A DNA stretch of 64,000 nt, taken from Paramecium octaurelia. Taxonomy: Eukaryota; Ciliophora; Oligohymenophorea; Peniculida; Parameciidae. A model generated the notes under the pieces. That model searched no databases, had not been told where the DNA came from, and worked only from the letters and a program-made list of their open reading frames with translations. This document shows positions 63,011-64,000 of this stretch, piece after piece. The stretch is taken from assembly GCA_905182995.1 (NCBI GenBank), contig CAJJDP010000164.1:124001-188000 (forward strand), written 5' to 3'. How positions within the stretch are numbered: the stretch's first letter is position 1; every line of letters begins with the position of its first letter. The position numbers and the translations under genes were made by a program.

Positions 63011-63653
63011 TCACAATAATAATTATAATTCACTAGACAAATCAAGAATTTATGATAAGTATTAAATTTTCTAATTATCCATGTACTTCAAAGATTGCTA
63101 TCTATGTTGTTGTAACTCACTACTCAACTGCTCTATTATTTTATCTCTATTCCTCAACAAATTCTGACAATTCTATATATCTTGTGCATATTGATTCTTT
63201 AATTTGGCCACTTCCTACTCCTTCTCCAATTACAAGGCTTGTAAATACTCCTTCTAATATTGTTTCTCAGCCTCCAAATCCTTCTAACTCTACTCAGTCT
63301 TCACTTTGTTTGTGCCTTAATTTTATTAACTAAATTGCATTATCTCCTGATCCTTCTTGCTCACCTCTTTCGTCAATAATTACAATTTTGTATTCAAGTA
63401 ATTGATCTTCACTGTTAAAATTCAATATCTTTACTTTCTACTCATATACTTATTGCATTAATTGAATTTCAGCTTGCTTTAACTCTTCCAAACGAGCAAT
63501 CTCAGAATTCATCTAATCGTTATTTAAATTAAATATTTTATATATATTATTTATACTCATCATTTTCTTATGCATAAACTTAAAGATTTAATTCACTCAC
63601 TCCAATACCACTGTTTCAATAATCTAATTTCCCAATTCATTTAAATGAGACAT
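63011..63653 (-). CDS. coiled-coil protein, 197 aa
   Basis: Introns 63579-63608 and 63365-63383 (19 nt, shortest used here). After the splices the protein runs MSHLNELGNQIIETV, a short link, MNSEIARLEELKQAEIQLMQ, then a continuous coiled coil including YLQALQLEKEQEVAKLKNQY and LLRNRDKIIEQLSSELQQ. Gln, Glu, Lys and Leu dominate. The 5' part (from the first Met to the second) is less certain. No known family. Confidence 0.7.
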
Positions 63654-64000
63654 TTTCTTGATATGCTTTAGATTAGAAAATTGGTTTTTTTAGATTAAAA
63701 ATTGATACCACTAATGTTCTGCCGAATCAGAATAGAATTATATGCATTCTCTATGATTATATAATAATTGAAAAATTCATTTTGGAATCATTTTCATAAA
63801 TCTTCTTTTTTTAATGGAATAATCAATTTATAAATTGACCAAAAAATCATTCATCCCTTGTTTGAAATATACTTTTAATTGCCTTTCTTATAAGATATTA
63901 TTATAGAATAAAGAATAGCATGAGCCGCGTATTAGATTTTCTATTGTTCTCATAAAAGCTACAACATATATTATAGACTAAGCATTCCTGATTTCCTCAG
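63654..64000. other. right-end A/T-rich spacer
   Basis: 347 bp after the start of the last gene. No coding frame, RNA or telomeric repeat recognised. Confidence 0.5.

Overview
The window is ciliate macronuclear DNA, very probably Paramecium. Conserved proteins read through only when TAA and TAG are glutamine and TGA is the sole stop. Nearly every gene is cut by GT...AG introns of 19-32 nt. Genes are packed 20-200 bp apart on both strands, coding DNA is visibly richer in G+C than the A/T-rich spacers, and there is no telomere repeat. All models below were spliced by hand with this code. Their exon sums are divisible by three and each ends at the first in-frame TGA.

Layout. 0-12.5 kb: the N-terminal part of a TMEM63/OSCA-like membrane protein, a K+-type H+-pyrophosphatase, a small unknown, MetAP2, a three-active-site protein disulfide isomerase, a PH-plus-kinase protein, a 1.5 kb gene-poor stretch, a small basic protein (possibly mS38-like), ribosomal uL6 and a coiled-coil protein. 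12.7-26 kb: a 2019-residue four-domain voltage-gated cation channel with an Asp at all four filter positions, GSK3, a cullin, a small membrane protein, a coiled-coil protein, a four-EF-hand protein and ribosomal eS24. 26-36 kb: one 3044-residue Cys-rich, polytopic surface protein. 36-45 kb: a mitochondrial carrier, a kinase, a small membrane protein, eL28, a small CC-tailed protein, eS4, Tad3 and a BRO1/ALIX-like protein. 44-54 kb: two CNG/KCNH-type K+ channels on the same strand, flanking an F-box-like protein, a TauE/SafE transporter and a polytopic possible sensor. 54-64 kb: a coiled-coil protein, EMC6, two RING proteins, ATG4, a DHHC acyltransferase, a divergent Rab and another coiled-coil protein.

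There is no operon logic. Neighbours are functionally mixed, as expected for a compact ciliate genome. Loose themes are membrane excitability (one Ca2+-type and two K+ channels), ubiquitin/cullin machinery (cullin, F-box-like, two RINGs), ER folding and insertion (PDI, EMC6) and membrane trafficking or autophagy (ALIX-like, ATG4, DHHC, Rab). I found no tRNA or rRNA, no CRISPR array and no convincing mobile element. A few spacers hold open, coding-looking frames without a clean start and may be decayed genes.
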